From: Treponema sp.
GTDB taxonomy: Bacteria; Spirochaetota; Spirochaetia; Treponematales; Treponemataceae
Direction of reading: 5' to 3'
Length of the DNA: 41,608 nt
NCBI GenBank assembly: GCA_024698325.1
Contig: JAILRG010000057.1
Location: 1-41,608, forward strand
The translations under genes were made by a program, and so were the position numbers. Position 1 is the stretch's first letter; each line of letters starts with the position of its first letter. Positions 40,963 through 41,608 of this stretch are shown here, in pieces. A model generated the notes under the pieces. That model was not told the DNA's origin and made no database searches. It saw only the letters and a program-made list of their open reading frames with translations.

Positions 40963-41608
40963 TAAACGTCAGCAAAATAGGAGCTGATTTGCCCCAATGC
41001 CTTTAAAACGGCTTCCGGACTTTGCAGAAGCAGCGTCTTGAACATCTCGCTGTCGATGCGGATTACTTCTGCGCTGGTAACGGCCGTAGCGTTTGAGTTG
41101 CGCGGCTTGTTTATCATGCAGCTGACTTCGCCGAAGAAGGTGCCGGGAGTGTAGGTGACAGGCTCTGTGTTCTGGTCTGGCTTCTTCAGCTGGATAAAGC
41201 CTTTCGCAATATAGTAGGCATCGCTGTCAGTATCACCGGCCCTGTAGACGGCTTCTCCGCTTTTAAGTCTGATTGCCCGGCTGTCTTTTGCCAGCAGAAA
41301 ATCAGGATGAATGAAAAGCGAGCGGCGTATCGAACAGAACATGCCTTTGTGCTGCAGCTCCGGAAGCAGGTACAGCTCGCCGAGCAGCAGAATGTCAAAA
41401 AACTGCATCGTAAAAATCAGCTCCGCGCAGAAAAGAAAAATCACGAAGAAAAAGAAGATGTCCAGCAGCGTTACGATAAGCCGGCCGAGAACGCCGTAAA
41501 TCAGGTTGTAGTTAGCCGTATTTAAAAACAGATGCAGCACATAGCGGAACGCCCAGAATGAGCCGGTGCATAAAGCCGCTGCCAGAAGGCATAGTTTAAG
41601 GGACGGCT
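40935..41608 (-). CDS. Membrane protein with C-terminal cyclic-nucleotide-binding domain, partial
   Basis: The frame stays open to the right window edge (at least 22 residues beyond the GTG at 41540), so the N-terminus is missing. Visible are at least two membrane helices (LKLCLLAAALCTGSFW and VTLLDIFFFFVIFLFCAEL) and a cNMP domain with GEAVYRAGDTDSDAYYIAKG and PGTFFGEVSCMINKPRNSNA, the phosphate-binding cassette region. The layout resembles cyclic-nucleotide-gated channel-like membrane sensors, though the missing part prevents naming. It ends 9 nt before pyrG. Confidence 0.75.
   Translation of the reverse strand, partial: PSLKLCLLAAALCTGSFWAFRYVLHLFLNTANYNLIYGVLGRLIVTLLDIFFFFVIFLFCAELIFTMQFFDILLLGELYLLPELQHKGMFCSIRRSLFIHPDFLLAKDSRAIRLKSGEAVYRAGDTDSDAYYIAKGFIQLKKPDQNTEPVTYTPGTFFGEVSCMINKPRNSNATAVTSAEVIRIDSEMFKTLLLQSPEAVLKALGQISSYFADVYGRTETFRL

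Overview
The window reads as chromosomal DNA of a spirochaete, most likely a host-associated Treponema of moderate G+C content. The evidence is spirochaete-type gene content (PilZ protein with an extra N-terminal domain, P13-like membrane protein, SpoIIE/STAS signalling set, two dCache chemoreceptors, a CheY-binding switch-type protein) and relaxed lipoboxes. A complete three-enzyme pectin/rhamnogalacturonan cluster points to a gut or rumen plant-polysaccharide user. I do not name a species.

Layout. 1-2.6 kb: tail of a Crp-type regulator, a small exported protein and a DUF192 protein in one overlapping operon, convergent with a TPR gene. 2.6-8.5 kb: PilZ protein, phosphodiester glycosidase lipoprotein, rpsU, XRE-cupin regulator, an unknown protein, an exported VWA protein and a small lipoprotein. 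8.6-12.3 kb: glyA followed by two paralogous membrane diguanylate cyclases. 12.5-19.0 kb: a FliN-like protein with two FliM-type CheY-binding motifs, hslO, then a four-gene operon of two SpoIIE-type phosphatases, a STAS protein and a VanY-type peptidase, with a sigma-28-like promoter. 19.1-22.8 kb: a MIF-type tautomerase, a very short holin-like toxin ORF with a convergent antisense RNA (candidate type I toxin-antitoxin), and leuS nested between the first 12 and last 11 codons of another leuS. 22.8-29.2 kb: polygalacturonase, SGNH esterase, alpha-L-rhamnosidase and an AraC regulator. 29.4-41.6 kb: HD protein, MATE exporter, chemoreceptor, tyrA, S1-domain protein, second chemoreceptor, P13-like protein, pyrG and a membrane cyclic-nucleotide-binding protein running off the window.

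How the parts fit. Several genes concern motility and environmental sensing (chemoreceptors, switch-type protein, c-di-GMP synthesis and PilZ binding, sigma-28-type promoters). The pectin cluster supplies extracellular sugars and is probably controlled by the adjacent AraC regulator.

Three structural observations stand out: (1) the leuS-inside-leuS arrangement with mirror-ordered stem-loops at both junctions; (2) the candidate type I toxin-antitoxin pair; (3) a recurrent geometry in which a promoter -10 hexamer ends 5-8 nt before the start codon with no Shine-Dalgarno sequence, seen at about eleven genes and suggesting widespread leaderless transcription. No tRNA, rRNA, IS element or CRISPR array was recognised. 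The only stretch over 300 bases without a conventional gene is 19443-20024, and it holds the toxin-antitoxin candidate and the leuS 3' remnant.
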